Shown here piece by piece: positions 54,527 to 64,000 of a DNA stretch of 64,000 nucleotides (its first letter is position 1; each line of letters starts with the position of its first letter). The stretch is from Accumulibacter sp. (lineage in GTDB: Bacteria > Pseudomonadota > Gammaproteobacteria > Burkholderiales > Rhodocyclaceae): assembly GCF_023806635.1 (NCBI RefSeq), contig NZ_JAMTDQ010000006.1, positions 62,001 to 126,000 of the forward strand, given 5' to 3'. Position numbers and translations under genes: made by a program. The notes beneath the pieces were generated by a model. The model was not told the DNA's origin. It searched no databases and saw only the letters and a list, made by a program, of their open reading frames with translations.

Positions 54527-55893
54527 CAGGCAGCCTCCCTTTCGATGCCGCGCACGGCGTCTACGAAGACGCTCGCCCGGTGCGCATAGTCGCGATACAT
54601 GTCCATGCTGGCGCAGGCCGGCGAAAGCAGCACGGCATCGCCGGGATGCGCCTGGCCGGCGCACCAGAGCACGGCCTCGGTCATGTCGGCGCAGTGACGC
54701 AGCGGCAGCGGGCATCCGTGCAGGACCGCGGCGATGGCCGCGGCATCACGACCGATCAGCGCCACCGCGCGGGCATGGCGGGCGATGGCTTCGCGCAACG
54801 GGCTGAAATCCTGCCCCTTGCCGTCGCCGCCGAGAATGATCACCACCGGGCGACCGAGCCCTTCGACGGCCGCCAGGGTCGCACCGACGTTGGTCCCCTT
54901 GGAGTCGTCGTAGTAGGCGACGCCCTTGATCTCGGCCACCCACTCGAGACGATGGGCGAGGCCGCCGAAGGCGGCCAGAGCCGGCAGCAGCTGACGCGGA
55001 TCGATGCCGATCGCCTCGCACAGTGCCAGAGCCGCCATCGCGTTGGCAACGTTGTGCCGGCCGGCCAGACGCAGGTCGGCGGTGGCGATCAGCCTTTCAC
55101 TTCCGCGCACGATCCACCCCTCCTCGACACCATAGTCGGCAGGGCGGGGGGGTGGGCCGAAGCCGAAGGTGACCGTCGCCCGGCCCGGCGGCACGGCTGC
55201 CAGGCTCAGCGGATCGTCGCGATTGAGCACCGCGGCACCCCGCCCCTGAAAGATGCGCGCCTTGCTGGCGGCGTAGCTCGCCATGCCGCTGTAACGATCG
55301 AGGTGATCCTCGCTGACGTTGAGGACGGTGGCGGCGTCGGCATCGAGGCTGTAAGTCGTCTCGAGCTGAAAACTGGACAGCTCGAGAACCCAGGTGTCCG
55401 GCATGCGAGCACACTCGACGGCCGCGAGCAGGGCCGTCAGCGCCGCCGGGCCGATGTTGCCAGCGACAGCCGTGGCGCGCCCGGCAGCTCGGCAGAGCGC
55501 GCCGGTGAGCGCGGTGGTGGTGGTCTTGCCGTTGCTGCCGGTGATTGCGATCAGCCGTGCCGCAGGGCTCGACTGCCGCAGAGCAGAGGCAAAGAGCTCG
55601 ATCTCCGAGACCACCGGCACACCGCGCGCCATCGCTTCGCCGATCAGCGGCTCGGCGACCGGGACGCCCGGTGACAGGGCGATCAGCTCGACACCGGCCA
55701 GCGCTTCGCGCTGCAGCGGACCGGCGAACAACGGTGCGTCGGGAACGATCGCGCGCAGCAGGTCCACGTGGGGTGGTACCTGGCGGGTATCTGCCACCCG
55801 CAGCCGCACGCCCTGACGCGCCAGCCACCGGACCATCGCCAGGCCGCTTTCGCCAAGACCGACCACGAGTGTCGATTTCCCCTGCAGTTCCAT
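54526..55893 (-). CDS. murD: UDP-N-acetylmuramoylalanine--D-glutamate ligase
   Basis: A 455-residue Mur ligase. [16 protein letters not shown] binds UDP-MurNAc-Ala, [18 protein letters not shown] is the P-loop, and [19 protein letters not shown] the glutamate-binding region. It adds D-glutamate. mraY ends 13 bases upstream. Confidence 0.97.
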   Translation of the reverse strand: MELQGKSTLVVGLGESGLAMVRWLARQGVRLRVADTRQVPPHVDLLRAIVPDAPLFAGPLQREALAGVELIALSPGVPVAEPLIGEAMARGVPVVSEIELFASALRQSSPAARLIAITGSNGKTTTTALTGALCRAAGRATAVAGNIGPAALTALLAAVECARMPDTWVLELSSFQLETTYSLDADAATVLNVSEDHLDRYSGMASYAASKARIFQGRGAAVLNRDDPLSLAAVPPGRATVTFGFGPPPRPADYGVEEGWIVRGSERLIATADLRLAGRHNVANAMAALALCEAIGIDPRQLLPALAAFGGLAHRLEWVAEIKGVAYYDDSKGTNVGATLAAVEGLGRPVVIILGGDGKGQDFSPLREAIARHARAVALIGRDAAAIAAVLHGCPLPLRHCADMTEAVLWCAGQAHPGDAVLLSPACASMDMYRDYAHRASVFVDAVRGIEREAA

Positions 55894-55906
55894 GTTCAGC
55901 GGGCCC

Positions 55907-56995
55907 TCACCGGAGTTTCAGGGTGGACAGACCGGCCAGCACCAGCATGATGGTGATGATCCAGAAGCGAACGACGACCTGTGTCTCCTTCCAGCCGCCC
56001 AGCTCGAAGTGATGATGCAGCGGTGCCATGCGGAAGATGCGACGGCCGCCGGTCATCTTGTAGAAGAGCACCTGCGCCGCCACCGAAAGGGTCTCGGCGA
56101 CGAAGACACCGCCCATGATCGCCAGCACGATCTCCTGCCGCACGATGATGGCGACCGTCCCGAGCGCGGCGCCGAGCGCCAGCGCGCCGACATCACCCAT
56201 GAATACCTCGGCCGGGTAGGCGTTGAACCAGAGGAAGCCGAGTCCGGCGCCGGCAATTGCGCCGAGCAGGATCGCCAGCTCACCGGCGCCCGGGATGTAC
56301 GGCAGCAGCAGGTACTTGGCATAGACCGCATTGCCGGCGACGTAGGCGAATATCGCCAGGGCGGCGGCGATCATCACCGTCGGCATGATCGCCAGGCCGT
56401 CGAGGCCATCGGTCAGGTTGACGGCGTTGCTGGTGCCGACGACGACGAGATAGCTGAGAACGACGAAGCCGAGCAGCCCGAGTGGATAGGCGACGGTCTT
56501 GAAGAAGGGGACGATGAGCTCGAGCTGCGCCGGTCCACTGGCTGTCAGCGCAAGGTAGAGCGCGACCATGAGGCCGAGCGCCGACTGCCAGAAGTACTTC
56601 CAGCGCGCCGCCAGCCCGCGTGGATTGCGATGCACCACCTTCTGCCAGTCGTCATACCAGCCAATGCTGCCGAAACCGATGGTGACGAGCAGCACGACCC
56701 AGACGTAACGGTTGCTGAGGTCACCCCAGAGCAGCGTCGTGATCAGGATCGCGATCAGGATCAGGGCGCCACCCATGGTTGGCGTTCCAGACTTCAGGAG
56801 GTGCGTCTGCGGACCGTCGTTGCGCACCGCCTGACCGATCTTCTTTGCCGCCAGCCAGCGGATCAGTCGCGGACCGGCGATGAAGGAGATGATCAGCGCG
56901 GTCATTGCCGCCAGCACCGTCCGCAGGGTGATGTAGCCGAAGACGTTGAAGGCCCGCACGTCCTGTGCCAGCCACTGCGACAGCCAGAGCAGCAT
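55907..56995 (-). CDS. mraY: Phospho-MurNAc-pentapeptide translocase
   Basis: A 362-residue polytopic enzyme with about ten helices. [36 protein letters not shown] and [15 protein letters not shown] hold the catalytic aspartates; [11 protein letters not shown] is the late conserved loop. It makes lipid I on undecaprenyl phosphate. Its start shares one base with the murF stop. Confidence 0.98.
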   Translation of the reverse strand: MLLWLSQWLAQDVRAFNVFGYITLRTVLAAMTALIISFIAGPRLIRWLAAKKIGQAVRNDGPQTHLLKSGTPTMGGALILIAILITTLLWGDLSNRYVWVVLLVTIGFGSIGWYDDWQKVVHRNPRGLAARWKYFWQSALGLMVALYLALTASGPAQLELIVPFFKTVAYPLGLLGFVVLSYLVVVGTSNAVNLTDGLDGLAIMPTVMIAAALAIFAYVAGNAVYAKYLLLPYIPGAGELAILLGAIAGAGLGFLWFNAYPAEVFMGDVGALALGAALGTVAIIVRQEIVLAIMGGVFVAETLSVAAQVLFYKMTGGRRIFRMAPLHHHFELGGWKETQVVVRFWIITIMLVLAGLSTLKLR

Positions 56996-58374
56996 CAGAC
57001 GCCCTCCCCGGCTGGCGCACAGATCGCCTCGACCACCCGCTCCATGCGCATGAAGCGCGAACCCTTGACGAGCACGGTCGTATCCGGCCCGATCTCGCCA
57101 ACCAGCGCTTCGATGAGTTCCGCGAGGTGGAGGAAGTGCTCGCCGCCGCTACCGAAGTTGTGCGCGGCGAGGGCGCTCGCCTCGCCGAGGGCGAGGAGAC
57201 GGTCGATGCCCTGGCTCTTCGCATAGCCGCCGATCTCGTCGTGAAACTGGCCGCTCATCTCGCCGATCTCGCCCATGTCACCCAGCACCAGGATCTTGCG
57301 GCCGACTGTCGCCGCGAGAACTTCGATGCCGGCGCGTACCGAGTCGGGGTTGGCGTTGTAGGTGTCGTCCAGGAGCTGCGCGCCGTGCATGGCCCGACGC
57401 AGCTGCAACCGCCCCTTGAGGCCGCGGAAGCGGTTCAGGCCGGCCTGCACGGTTGCCAGCGGGATACCGGCAGCCAGCGCGGCGGCGGCGGCGGCAAGGG
57501 CGTTGCGTGCGTTGTGCCGGCCGGGCAACGACAGCGTGACCTCGGTCTCGTCGCCACCGCAGGCGAGCAGCAGGCGATTCTCGAGGCCATGCAACGCAAC
57601 CCTGCCGCTGACGTCGGCGGCCTGCTCGAAGCCAAAGGTCGTCCGACGCAGGCCCTGGCTCTGCTGCCGCCAGAGATCGGCCCAAGGATCGTCGGCGCAG
57701 AACACTGCGACGCCGTTCTCGTCCAGCCCGGAATAGATGGTGCCCTTCTCGCGGGCGATCGCTTCGACCGAGCCCATGCCGGCGAGATGGGCTCGCTGCG
57801 CGTTTGTCACGATGGCGATGCCTGGGCGGGCGATTCCCGCCAGGTAGGCGATCTCGCCCGGGTGATTCATTCCCATCTCGACGATCGCCGCACGATGGCC
57901 TTCATGCAGGCGCAGCAGGGTCAGCGGCAGGCCGATGTCGTTGTTGTAGTTCCCCTGGGTGGAGAGCACGGCATCACCGTATGCCGCCCGCAGGATGCTG
58001 GCGATCATCTCCTTGGTCGTCGTCTTGCCGTTGCTGCCAGTGACGGCGATCAGCGGCAAGGTGAAGCGACTGCGCCAGTCGGCCGCCAGCGCGCCCAGCG
58101 AGAGCCTGGTCTCGGCGACGACGACCAGCGGCAACCCGCTCGAGCGCAGCTGCGCGGCGGCGTCAGCGGCGACGACGGCCGCGGCGGCGCCGCGTTCCTG
58201 TGCCACTGCGAGGTAGTGGTGACCATCGAAGTGGTCCCCGCGCAGGGCGACGAAGAGATCACCGGCGGCGATGGTTCGGCTGTCGGTCGACACGCCGCTG
58301 AAGCTGCGGTTGTCGCCGACGAGGACACCCGCCGTCGCCCGTGCCGCCGCCAGCAGGTCCATCATGTCGCTCAT
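56995..58374 (-). CDS. murF: UDP-MurNAc-tripeptide--D-alanyl-D-alanine ligase
   Basis: A 459-residue Mur ligase. The P-loop reads [19 protein letters not shown], with [15 protein letters not shown] and [18 protein letters not shown] downstream. It adds D-Ala-D-Ala to complete the pentapeptide. It overlaps murE by four bases. Confidence 0.97.
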   Translation of the reverse strand: MSDMMDLLAAARATAGVLVGDNRSFSGVSTDSRTIAAGDLFVALRGDHFDGHHYLAVAQERGAAAAVVAADAAAQLRSSGLPLVVVAETRLSLGALAADWRSRFTLPLIAVTGSNGKTTTKEMIASILRAAYGDAVLSTQGNYNNDIGLPLTLLRLHEGHRAAIVEMGMNHPGEIAYLAGIARPGIAIVTNAQRAHLAGMGSVEAIAREKGTIYSGLDENGVAVFCADDPWADLWRQQSQGLRRTTFGFEQAADVSGRVALHGLENRLLLACGGDETEVTLSLPGRHNARNALAAAAAALAAGIPLATVQAGLNRFRGLKGRLQLRRAMHGAQLLDDTYNANPDSVRAGIEVLAATVGRKILVLGDMGEIGEMSGQFHDEIGGYAKSQGIDRLLALGEASALAAHNFGSGGEHFLHLAELIEALVGEIGPDTTVLVKGSRFMRMERVVEAICAPAGEGV

Positions 58375-59879
58375 CGATGCAACTCCTGGCGCGCGAGGAG
58401 TGCGGTACGCGCCTGCGCGACGTCGGAGAACGGCCGGCGCACGCCGCCGATCTCCTGGTACGGCTCGTGGCCCTTGCCCGCGATCAACACCACTTCCGCA
58501 GGATGTGCCGAGAGAATCGTGCGCCGGATCGCTTCACCACGGTCGGCTATGACCTCGGCGGCCGGAGCGGCAACGCCGATCTGCGCGATGATCGCCTGCG
58601 GGTCCTCGCTGCGCGGATTGTCGCTCGTCAAGACGACGCGATCGGCACAGCGCTGGGCGACCTCGCCCATCAGCGGTCGCTTGCCGGGATCGCGATCGCC
58701 ACCGCAGCCGAAGACGGTCGTCAGGCCGGCACCGCGCGCCGTGGCGACGGGTCGCAGCGCGCGCAAGGCGTTCTCGAGGGCATCCGGCGTATGCGCATAG
58801 TCGACCACGACCAGCGGCTGCGCGTCACCGCCCACCTTCTCGAGGCGCCCGGGCGGTGGTTGCACGCCGGCGAAGCGCTCCGCAACCTCTCGCGGCGTCA
58901 GCCCGGCATCGAGCAGGACGGCGGCCACCGCCAGCAGATTGGCGACGTTGTAGCGACCGAGCAGCGCCGTCTCGACCAGGGCGCGACCGCCGGGCGCACA
59001 GAGCCGGAAGCGCAGGCCGGCGATCGTCTGCTCGACGTCCTCGGCACTGATCGTCCCCTGCCGGTCGCTGCCGCCGCCCTCCTGCGTATACGCGACCACC
59101 TTGCTGGCGGTCGTCATGCTGGCCAACTCACGCCCGAAGGGGTCGTCGACATTGCACACCGCCAGTCGCAGGCGTGGCCAGGTAAACAACTTGGCCTTGG
59201 CTGCCGCATAGGCCGCCATGCTGCCGTGATAGTCGAGGTGATCGCGGGTGAAGTTGGTGAACACCGCCACGTCCACCCGGGCGCCGTCGAGGCGGCCTTC
59301 GGCCAGACCGATCGAACTCGCCTCGAGCGCGCATGCCTGCACGTCGTCGGACGCATAGCCGGCGAGACAGCGCGCCAGCGTCGTCGCCTCGGGCGTCGTG
59401 TAACCGGTGTCTGCCAGCCGCCCCGGCAAGCCGGCGCCGAGTGTCCCGATGATCGCGCAGGAGCGCGGATGAGTGGCGCCGATCCACTGCGTGACGCTGG
59501 TCTTGCCGTTGGTTCCGGTGACGGCGATGAGCGACAGGCGCTCGCTCGGGCGACCATGGACGGCATGCGCGAGAGGTCCGCGCAGCCCGCGCAGCCCGCT
59601 GACGGGCACACCGGGGACAAGCCGGTCGCCACACCACGGGAAGGCATCCGCACGCTCGTCACCCGCTTCCCAGAGGACAGCCTCGGCACCACGGGCAATC
59701 GCGTCGGCGATGAACTGGCGGCCGTCGACGCGATCGCCGGCGCAGGCGAGAAACAGGTCCCCCGGCCTGAGCTGCCGGCTGTCGTCAGTTGCGCCATGCG
59801 CGACGACGCCAAGCAGCGACAGCCGCTGCAGGATCTCGGCGACCGCTTCGCTGGCGCCGTGACTGGCCGGAGTGATCAC
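58371..59879 (-). CDS. murE: UDP-MurNAc-dipeptide--meso-diaminopimelate ligase
   Basis: A 502-residue Mur ligase. AVTGTNGKTSVTQWIG is the P-loop and LTSDNPRSEDP contains the DNPR motif that selects meso-diaminopimelate rather than lysine. VVVDYAHTPDALENAL is in the C-terminal half. The start is GTG at 59879, overlapping the ftsI stop as GTGA. Confidence 0.97.
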   Translation of the reverse strand: MITPASHGASEAVAEILQRLSLLGVVAHGATDDSRQLRPGDLFLACAGDRVDGRQFIADAIARGAEAVLWEAGDERADAFPWCGDRLVPGVPVSGLRGLRGPLAHAVHGRPSERLSLIAVTGTNGKTSVTQWIGATHPRSCAIIGTLGAGLPGRLADTGYTTPEATTLARCLAGYASDDVQACALEASSIGLAEGRLDGARVDVAVFTNFTRDHLDYHGSMAAYAAAKAKLFTWPRLRLAVCNVDDPFGRELASMTTASKVVAYTQEGGGSDRQGTISAEDVEQTIAGLRFRLCAPGGRALVETALLGRYNVANLLAVAAVLLDAGLTPREVAERFAGVQPPPGRLEKVGGDAQPLVVVDYAHTPDALENALRALRPVATARGAGLTTVFGCGGDRDPGKRPLMGEVAQRCADRVVLTSDNPRSEDPQAIIAQIGVAAPAAEVIADRGEAIRRTILSAHPAEVVLIAGKGHEPYQEIGGVRRPFSDVAQARTALLARQELHR

Positions 59880-61627
59880 AGGCGAGCCTTCGGCAGCGGT
59901 GGCTTTGGCGTCTCGGCGACGACCAGTGGCGCGTCGGGTGAAATCCCCAGCGTGCGCAGCGAGCTTCCCATGACCGACGCGAAGACCGGCGCCGCGACCT
60001 CGCCACCATAATGCTTGCCAGCGCTCGGCTCATCGATCATGACGGCGACGATCAGGCGGGGATCGGACACAGGTGCAAATCCGACGAAGGACGAGACGTA
60101 CTTGTTGGCATAGCGTCCGGCTACCAGCTTGTGCGCCGTGCCGGTCTTGCCGGCAACGCGATAGCCGGGAATCTGCGCCTTCGGTGCGGTGCCACCCGGC
60201 TGCACCGCCATCTCTAGCATCATCCGGACCTCGCGCGCGGTCTTGGCGCTGAACACCGCCGCGCCGCTGGCTACCGCGGAATCGACCCGGGTCAGGGAGA
60301 GCGGGACCAGGTCGCCGTCACGGGCGAAGACCGAGTAGGCCCGCGCCAGCTGGATCAGCGACACCGAAATCCCGTGCCCGTACGACATGGTGGCCTGCTC
60401 GATCGGCCGCCAGCTCTTCCAGGGACGAACGCGCCCGGTGACTTCTCCCGGAAATCCGAGGCGGGGCGCCTGGCCGAATCCGACGTCGTCGAACATCTGC
60501 CACATCGTCTGCGATGGCAGCATTGCCGCGATCTTGGCGGCACCGACGTTGGACGACTTCTGAATCACCTGGGCAACGCTCAGCGCACCATGCGGATGGG
60601 CGTCGGCAATCGTCGCGTTGCCAATCGTCAGGCGGCCTGGAGCGCAGTTGATGATCGTCTCCGAACGGACCTTGCCCGTTTCGAGACCGAGGGCGATCGT
60701 GAATGGCTTGAGCGTCGAGCCAGGTTCGAAAGTGTCGGTCAACGCGCGGTTGCGCAACTGCGCACCCGACAGCGACTCGCGATTGTTCGGGTTGTAGGTC
60801 GGCCAGTTGGCGAGGGCGACGATCTCGCCGGTACGCGCATCGATCACCACCACCCCACCCGCCTTGGCATTCTGGTCGCTGATCGCCTGCTTGAGGTGGC
60901 TGTACGCCAGGTACTGGATCTTCGAGTCGAGCGCCAGTCGGACTTCCTTGCCGTCCTGAGGCTGCTTGATCGAGCCGACGTCCTCGACGATCTGGCCGCG
61001 GCGATCCTTGATGACGCTGCGGCTTCCCGGCTGACCGAGCAACTGGCCGTGGAATGCCAGTTCGACACCCTCGAGCCCGCGGTCGTCCACGCCGGTGAAG
61101 CCGACCATGTGCGCGGTCATCTCGCCGGTTGGATAGAAGCGGCGGTACTCCTTGTCCTGGCCGATGCCGGGGAGCTTGAGGGCTGCCACACGCTCGGCCA
61201 CCGCGGGCGGAATCTGCCGCCGCAGGAAGACGAAGGTCTTTTCGGTGTCGAGCTTCTGTGCCAGCTGCCGCGGGTTCATCTCGAGCACCGACGCCAGCTC
61301 GACGATCTGTTCCGGAGTCAGTCGCGCGACCTGCGGCACGGCCCAGATCGACTTCATCGGCGTCGATATCGCCAGCACGTCGCCATGACGGTCGGCGATG
61401 CGCCCGCGCGAGGCACTGATCTCGATGTCGCGCCGATAGCGGGACTCACCCTTCTCCTGCAGGAAGTCGTTGTTGAGCACCTGCAGATAAAAGGCGCGGC
61501 CGATCAGGACGACGAATGAGCCGATGATCAGCAGGCCGAGGAGGCGCGAGCGCCAGGTCGGCAAACGCATCTGCAACAACGGATTCTCGGCGAACTTGTG
61601 CGCCACCTTCCCCTTGAAACGCATCAT
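59876..61627 (-). CDS. ftsI: Septal transpeptidase FtsI (PBP3)
   Basis: A 583-residue class B penicillin-binding protein. One membrane helix lies at about residues 29-49. The transpeptidase motifs are STLK in FEPGSTLKPFTI, SSN in IQKSSNVGAAK, and KTGT in VAGKTGTAHK. It crosslinks septal peptidoglycan with FtsW. Its ATG overlaps the ftsL stop; a second ATG follows directly. Confidence 0.97.
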   Translation of the reverse strand: MMRFKGKVAHKFAENPLLQMRLPTWRSRLLGLLIIGSFVVLIGRAFYLQVLNNDFLQEKGESRYRRDIEISASRGRIADRHGDVLAISTPMKSIWAVPQVARLTPEQIVELASVLEMNPRQLAQKLDTEKTFVFLRRQIPPAVAERVAALKLPGIGQDKEYRRFYPTGEMTAHMVGFTGVDDRGLEGVELAFHGQLLGQPGSRSVIKDRRGQIVEDVGSIKQPQDGKEVRLALDSKIQYLAYSHLKQAISDQNAKAGGVVVIDARTGEIVALANWPTYNPNNRESLSGAQLRNRALTDTFEPGSTLKPFTIALGLETGKVRSETIINCAPGRLTIGNATIADAHPHGALSVAQVIQKSSNVGAAKIAAMLPSQTMWQMFDDVGFGQAPRLGFPGEVTGRVRPWKSWRPIEQATMSYGHGISVSLIQLARAYSVFARDGDLVPLSLTRVDSAVASGAAVFSAKTAREVRMMLEMAVQPGGTAPKAQIPGYRVAGKTGTAHKLVAGRYANKYVSSFVGFAPVSDPRLIVAVMIDEPSAGKHYGGEVAAPVFASVMGSSLRTLGISPDAPLVVAETPKPPLPKARL

Positions 61628-61902
61628 CTGGACGATCCCCCGGCGGGTGCGGCGGCGATCACCCGGGACGACTCGGGCGTGCTCATCCTCAGCTTGTCGC
61701 GCGCGATTTTCTCGATCCGCGGCGCCGCGCCCCAGGTCGAGAGTTCCAACTGCAATTGTCCATGCTCGACCTCGAGCTGCCGCGCGTGTTCCTGCTCGGC
61801 CTCGAGCGCCATGAAGATCCTGCGTGCCTTGTGCTGCGAAGTGACCACGCCAAGACTGCAGAGCACCATGACGAGCAACAGGAGGACGTTCAGACGAACC
61901 AT
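61624..61902 (-). CDS. ftsL: Cell division protein FtsL
   Basis: A 92-residue protein with an N-terminal membrane helix (LLLLVMVLCSLGVV) followed by a leucine-zipper-like coiled coil (EAEQEHARQLEVEHGQLQLE). This size and place between rsmH and ftsI identify FtsL, which joins FtsB and FtsQ. Sequence conservation of the family is low, so the call rests on form and position. It lies one base after rsmH. Confidence 0.9.
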   Translation of the reverse strand: MVRLNVLLLLVMVLCSLGVVTSQHKARRIFMALEAEQEHARQLEVEHGQLQLELSTWGAAPRIEKIARDKLRMSTPESSRVIAAAPAGGSSR

Positions 61903-61903
61903 T

Positions 61904-62854
61904 TCAGGCGGCCTTCAAGGCAATCTTTTCCGCTACCCGCATGACGGCACTGCGCGCGCGGGGATTGCTGGCCACCTCGGCGGCGCTCGCCCGGACCGGC
62001 TTGCCCACCAGACGCAGCCGCGGCTGCGGCAGCTCGGCGGCGCGCAGCGGCAGTCTCTTCGGCGCCTCGTCCGGCGCCGCCTGCGAACGCATGAAACGCT
62101 TGACGATGCGGTCTTCGAGCGAGTGGAAGCTGATCACCACCAGACGACCGCCGCACTTGAGGACGGCCATCGCCTGCGGCAGGACTAACGCGAGCTGCTC
62201 GAGCTCTTGATTGATATGAATCCGTAGAGCTTGAAAGGTACGCGTCGCCGCATCCTGGCCGGGCTCACGGGTGCGCACGGTCGCGCGTACGAGCGCGGCG
62301 AGCTCCCCCGTGGTTGCAAGAGGCCGCTCTCCCCGAGCAGCCACAATCTTCTTTGCAATCTGGAAAGCAAACCGTTCTTCACCATAGCTCCTGATTACCT
62401 CCGTGATCTCCTGCACGCTGGCCCGCAGGAGCCACTGTGCCGCCGTTTCGCCCTCTGTCGTGTCCATCCGCATGTCCAGCGGTGCGTCGTGGCGAAAACT
62501 GAAACCGCGCTCGCCCTGATCGAGTTGCGGCGAGGACACGCCGACGTCGAGCAAAACGCCGTCGACGCCTTCGTCCACTGCGAACTCCTCCTGGCGCAGG
62601 GCTTCGAGGAGATCACCAAAGCACTGGTGCCGAACCAGCAAGCGCCGGTCGCCGATCGCCGATGCAGCGGCTACCGCCTGCGGATCGCGGTCGATGGCCA
62701 GCAGGCGGCCCTCCGGCCCGAGCCGTTCGAGGATCGCCAGCGAATGCCCACCGCGGCCGAAAGTGCCGTCGATGTATCTGCCTGCGGACTGGATTCTCAG
62801 CGCCTCGACCGCCTCCCGCAACAGGACGGTCTGATGCTGCAGCGGTGCGCTCAC
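61904..62854 (-). CDS. rsmH: 16S rRNA m4C1402 methyltransferase RsmH
   Basis: A 316-residue SAM-dependent enzyme (formerly MraW). [13 protein letters not shown] at the start, [19 protein letters not shown] as SAM motif I, and [27 protein letters not shown], given here by its key SSPQLD and PLDMRMD elements, are diagnostic. It methylates C1402 of 16S rRNA. It overlaps mraZ by four bases. Confidence 0.97.
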   Translation of the reverse strand: MSAPLQHQTVLLREAVEALRIQSAGRYIDGTFGRGGHSLAILERLGPEGRLLAIDRDPQAVAAASAIGDRRLLVRHQCFGDLLEALRQEEFAVDEGVDGVLLDVGVSSPQLDQGERGFSFRHDAPLDMRMDTTEGETAAQWLLRASVQEITEVIRSYGEERFAFQIAKKIVAARGERPLATTGELAALVRATVRTREPGQDAATRTFQALRIHINQELEQLALVLPQAMAVLKCGGRLVVISFHSLEDRIVKRFMRSQAAPDEAPKRLPLRAAELPQPRLRLVGKPVRASAAEVASNPRARSAVMRVAEKIALKAA

Positions 62855-63297
62855 AGCGCCAGATCTTCTAGGCCGGGAGGCAGGAACTGCTCACCCAATG
62901 CGAAGACGGCCTCCTGCTGCTGCTGCCAGCCGGCATCCGACCAGATCTCGAAATGGCTGCCCTGGCCAACGAGCCAGATCTGCTTGTCGAGTTGCGCGAA
63001 ATGACGCAACTCGGGAGCCACCAGTAGCCGCCCGGCCGCATCCATTTCCTCTTCGCGGGCGTTACCGACCAGCAGCCGCTTGATCGCGGCAGACTGCGGA
63101 TTGAAGCTTGAAGCAGCCAGCACCTTGTCACGGATCGGTTCCCAGGCTGGCTCGGGATAGAGCAGCAGACAGCGGTGGGGATGTGCGGTGAGGACCAGGC
63201 GGCCATTGGCGGCAGATGCGAGCGCCTCCCGGTGGCGTGCCGGAATGGCAAACCTCCCCTTGACATCAAGACTCAACGCTGCCGCACCCTGAAACAT
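62851..63297 (-). CDS. mraZ: Transcriptional regulator MraZ
   Basis: A 148-residue protein of two SpoVT-AbrB-type halves: [17 protein letters not shown] in the first and [19 protein letters not shown] in the second. MraZ forms rings that bind repeats upstream of its own operon and repress it. The ATG at 63297 begins the conserved MFQGAAAL; the open frame upstream covers the MraZ box and is excluded. It heads the dcw cluster. Confidence 0.95.
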   Translation of the reverse strand: MFQGAAALSLDVKGRFAIPARHREALASAANGRLVLTAHPHRCLLLYPEPAWEPIRDKVLAASSFNPQSAAIKRLLVGNAREEEMDAAGRLLVAPELRHFAQLDKQIWLVGQGSHFEIWSDAGWQQQQEAVFALGEQFLPPGLEDLAL

Positions 63298-63340
63298 CAA
63301 ACTGACTCTTTCCCTGCCCGCAGGCCGCTCGAACGGCAAA

Positions 63341-63395
63341 CTTCCCACTTTCCACCACTTGCCCCCACTTTAAGGCAAAGATTCTCTCAAAGCAA
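63341..63395 (-). promoter_or_regulatory. MraZ box and dcw promoter (Pmra)
   Basis: Read on the minus strand, three consecutive 10-bp repeats, AAGTGGGGGC, AAGTGGTGGA and AAGTGGGAAG, fill 63341-63370, the direct GTGG repeats recognised by MraZ. Just upstream TTGCTT (63390-63395) and TAAAGT (63367-63372) are 17 bases apart and form a plausible promoter whose -10 touches the first repeat, so MraZ binding would block it. A further AAGTGGTGC lies at 63403-63411. Confidence 0.8.
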
Positions 63396-63411
63396 GGGTC
63401 ATGCACCACTT

Positions 63412-63661
63412 TCCTCAATTTGGACAAGCACTTATCAGCGACAAGCGGAAACCGTCGAAAAAGGAGCGATAACCTCGGCAAAACAATCGCTAAGGATCGT
63501 TATTTAAAGTGCTTTATGAAGAAGTGGCGTGAAGGTCACGCGACTGCGGCCGCGGCGAATGCTCGATGTGTGCCGGACGCCGCCGGTAGCGACTGTGGCA
63601 GAGGGGACAGGCGACTGACAGCCAGCGATCGCTGACCGTCACTGTGGTGGCGGCGGTGACG
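63412..63661. other. Intergenic region between mra promoter and rnpB
   Basis: No recognisable gene is present in these 250 bases. An imperfect dyad around AGCGATCGCT (about 63616-63641) lies just beyond the rnpB 3' end and may fold in that transcript, but no U-run follows. Confidence 0.4.
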
Positions 63662-64000
63662 GGGTGGGAAGTCGGTCGATAAGCCGGGTTCTGTCGTGGA
63701 CAGCCATTCATCTAGGCGTACTGTCACCAGCACGCTCAAGCAGCCTACCCGGAAGCAGCGCGAGCCACGCCCATGCTTCCCTATTTGGCCTTGCTCCGGA
63801 TGGGGTTTGCCGTGCCGTCCGTGTTGCCACGTCCGCGGTGAGCTCTTACCTCACCGTTTCACCCTTACCTGCCCCGGTCTGCACCGGGACATCGGCGGTC
63901 TGCTTTCTGTTGCACTTTCCGTCACCTCGCGGTGCCCGGTCGTTAACCGGCATCGTGCTCTGTGGAGCCCGGACTTTCCTCTCGGCGCCAGGTTTGCACC
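63662..64000 (-). ncRNA. rnpB: RNase P RNA (class A), 5' end outside the window
   Basis: On the minus strand the sequence contains the conserved core GAGGAAAGTCCGGGCTCC near the right edge, followed by the GGTTAAC and GGTAAG regions, and ends with ACAGAACCCGGCTTATCG, the 3' strand of the catalytic core. These are invariant blocks of bacterial type A RNase P RNA, the ribozyme that trims the 5' leader of tRNAs. About 340 nt are present; some 50-70 nt of the 5' end lie beyond 64000. The 3' end is estimated from the E. coli pattern. Confidence 0.93.

Noticed and set aside
63616-63641. Dyad around AGCGATCGCT as an rnpB terminator
   Set aside because: The outer arms are imperfect and no U-run follows; the GCGATCGC core is a common short palindrome in GC-rich genomes.
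1-64000. CRISPR arrays, insertion sequences, prophage or tRNA genes
   Set aside because: I saw no regularly spaced repeats, no transposase or integrase motifs, no terminal inverted repeats flanking a cassette, and no tRNA-like cloverleaf; the only RNA gene recognised is rnpB.

Overview
The window looks like a chromosomal stretch of a high-GC betaproteobacterium. The order rnpB / mraZ-to-lpxC division cluster / dciA / folA-thyA, the DNA style and the family mix (TakP-like TRAP transporter, B12-type MerR, chlamydia-type V-ATPase) fit a Rhodocyclales member such as the Accumulibacter group. That placement is inferred from gene content and order; no database search was possible.

Left part (1-7.5 kb): an NnrU-like membrane protein, a small VOC protein, then a lower-GC insert holding a permease and a redox-active CxxC mini-thioredoxin, preceded by what looks like the stub of an ArsR repressor. 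Next come a penicillin-binding/beta-lactamase-fold serine hydrolase with a repetitive proline-rich N-terminus, riboflavin synthase, and an AI-2E-type permease.

Centre-left (7.6-16.8 kb): the most interesting region. Ten minus-strand genes are packed with 33 nt or less between them, often with overlapping stop and start codons: periplasmic glutathione peroxidase, FolE2, FAD amine oxidase, DUF1365, a cyclopropane-fatty-acid-synthase-like methyltransferase, a chalcone-isomerase-like protein, an MFS/GPH carrier, a DUF3833 lipoprotein, an SDR and an NTF2-like protein. A divergent MerR gene encodes a regulator with the W-x9-EH and E-x-H-x-x-G signatures of B12-dependent photoreceptors (CarH/LitR type). 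The intergenic region carries a good promoter and TGTCC-N-GGACA operator-like palindromes. I read this as a light- or cobalamin-controlled membrane-lipid modification and photo-oxidative stress operon. The methyltransferase has lost two residues needed by classical cyclopropane synthases.

Middle (17-28 kb): a membrane-anchored spermidine-synthase-like protein paired with a Tat-exported FAD oxidoreductase, a chemoreceptor, a VapBC toxin-antitoxin pair, and a TetR-MFP-RND efflux operon with a clear promoter and operator.

28.2-35.6 kb: a seven-gene V-type ATPase operon (E, DUF2764, A, B, D, I, K) of the chlamydial/spirochaetal layout. The K subunit keeps Na+-binding residues. It is followed by a TRAP transporter whose solute receptor (TakP-like) is encoded convergently.

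Right part (39-64 kb): PmbA, DarP, a MogA-like protein, a PilZ-like protein, ThyA, FolA, DciA, then the complete minus-strand dcw cluster from mraZ down to lpxC, with extensive stop/start overlaps and a textbook MraZ box. The window ends inside the RNase P RNA gene (rnpB), whose 5' end lies beyond the right edge.
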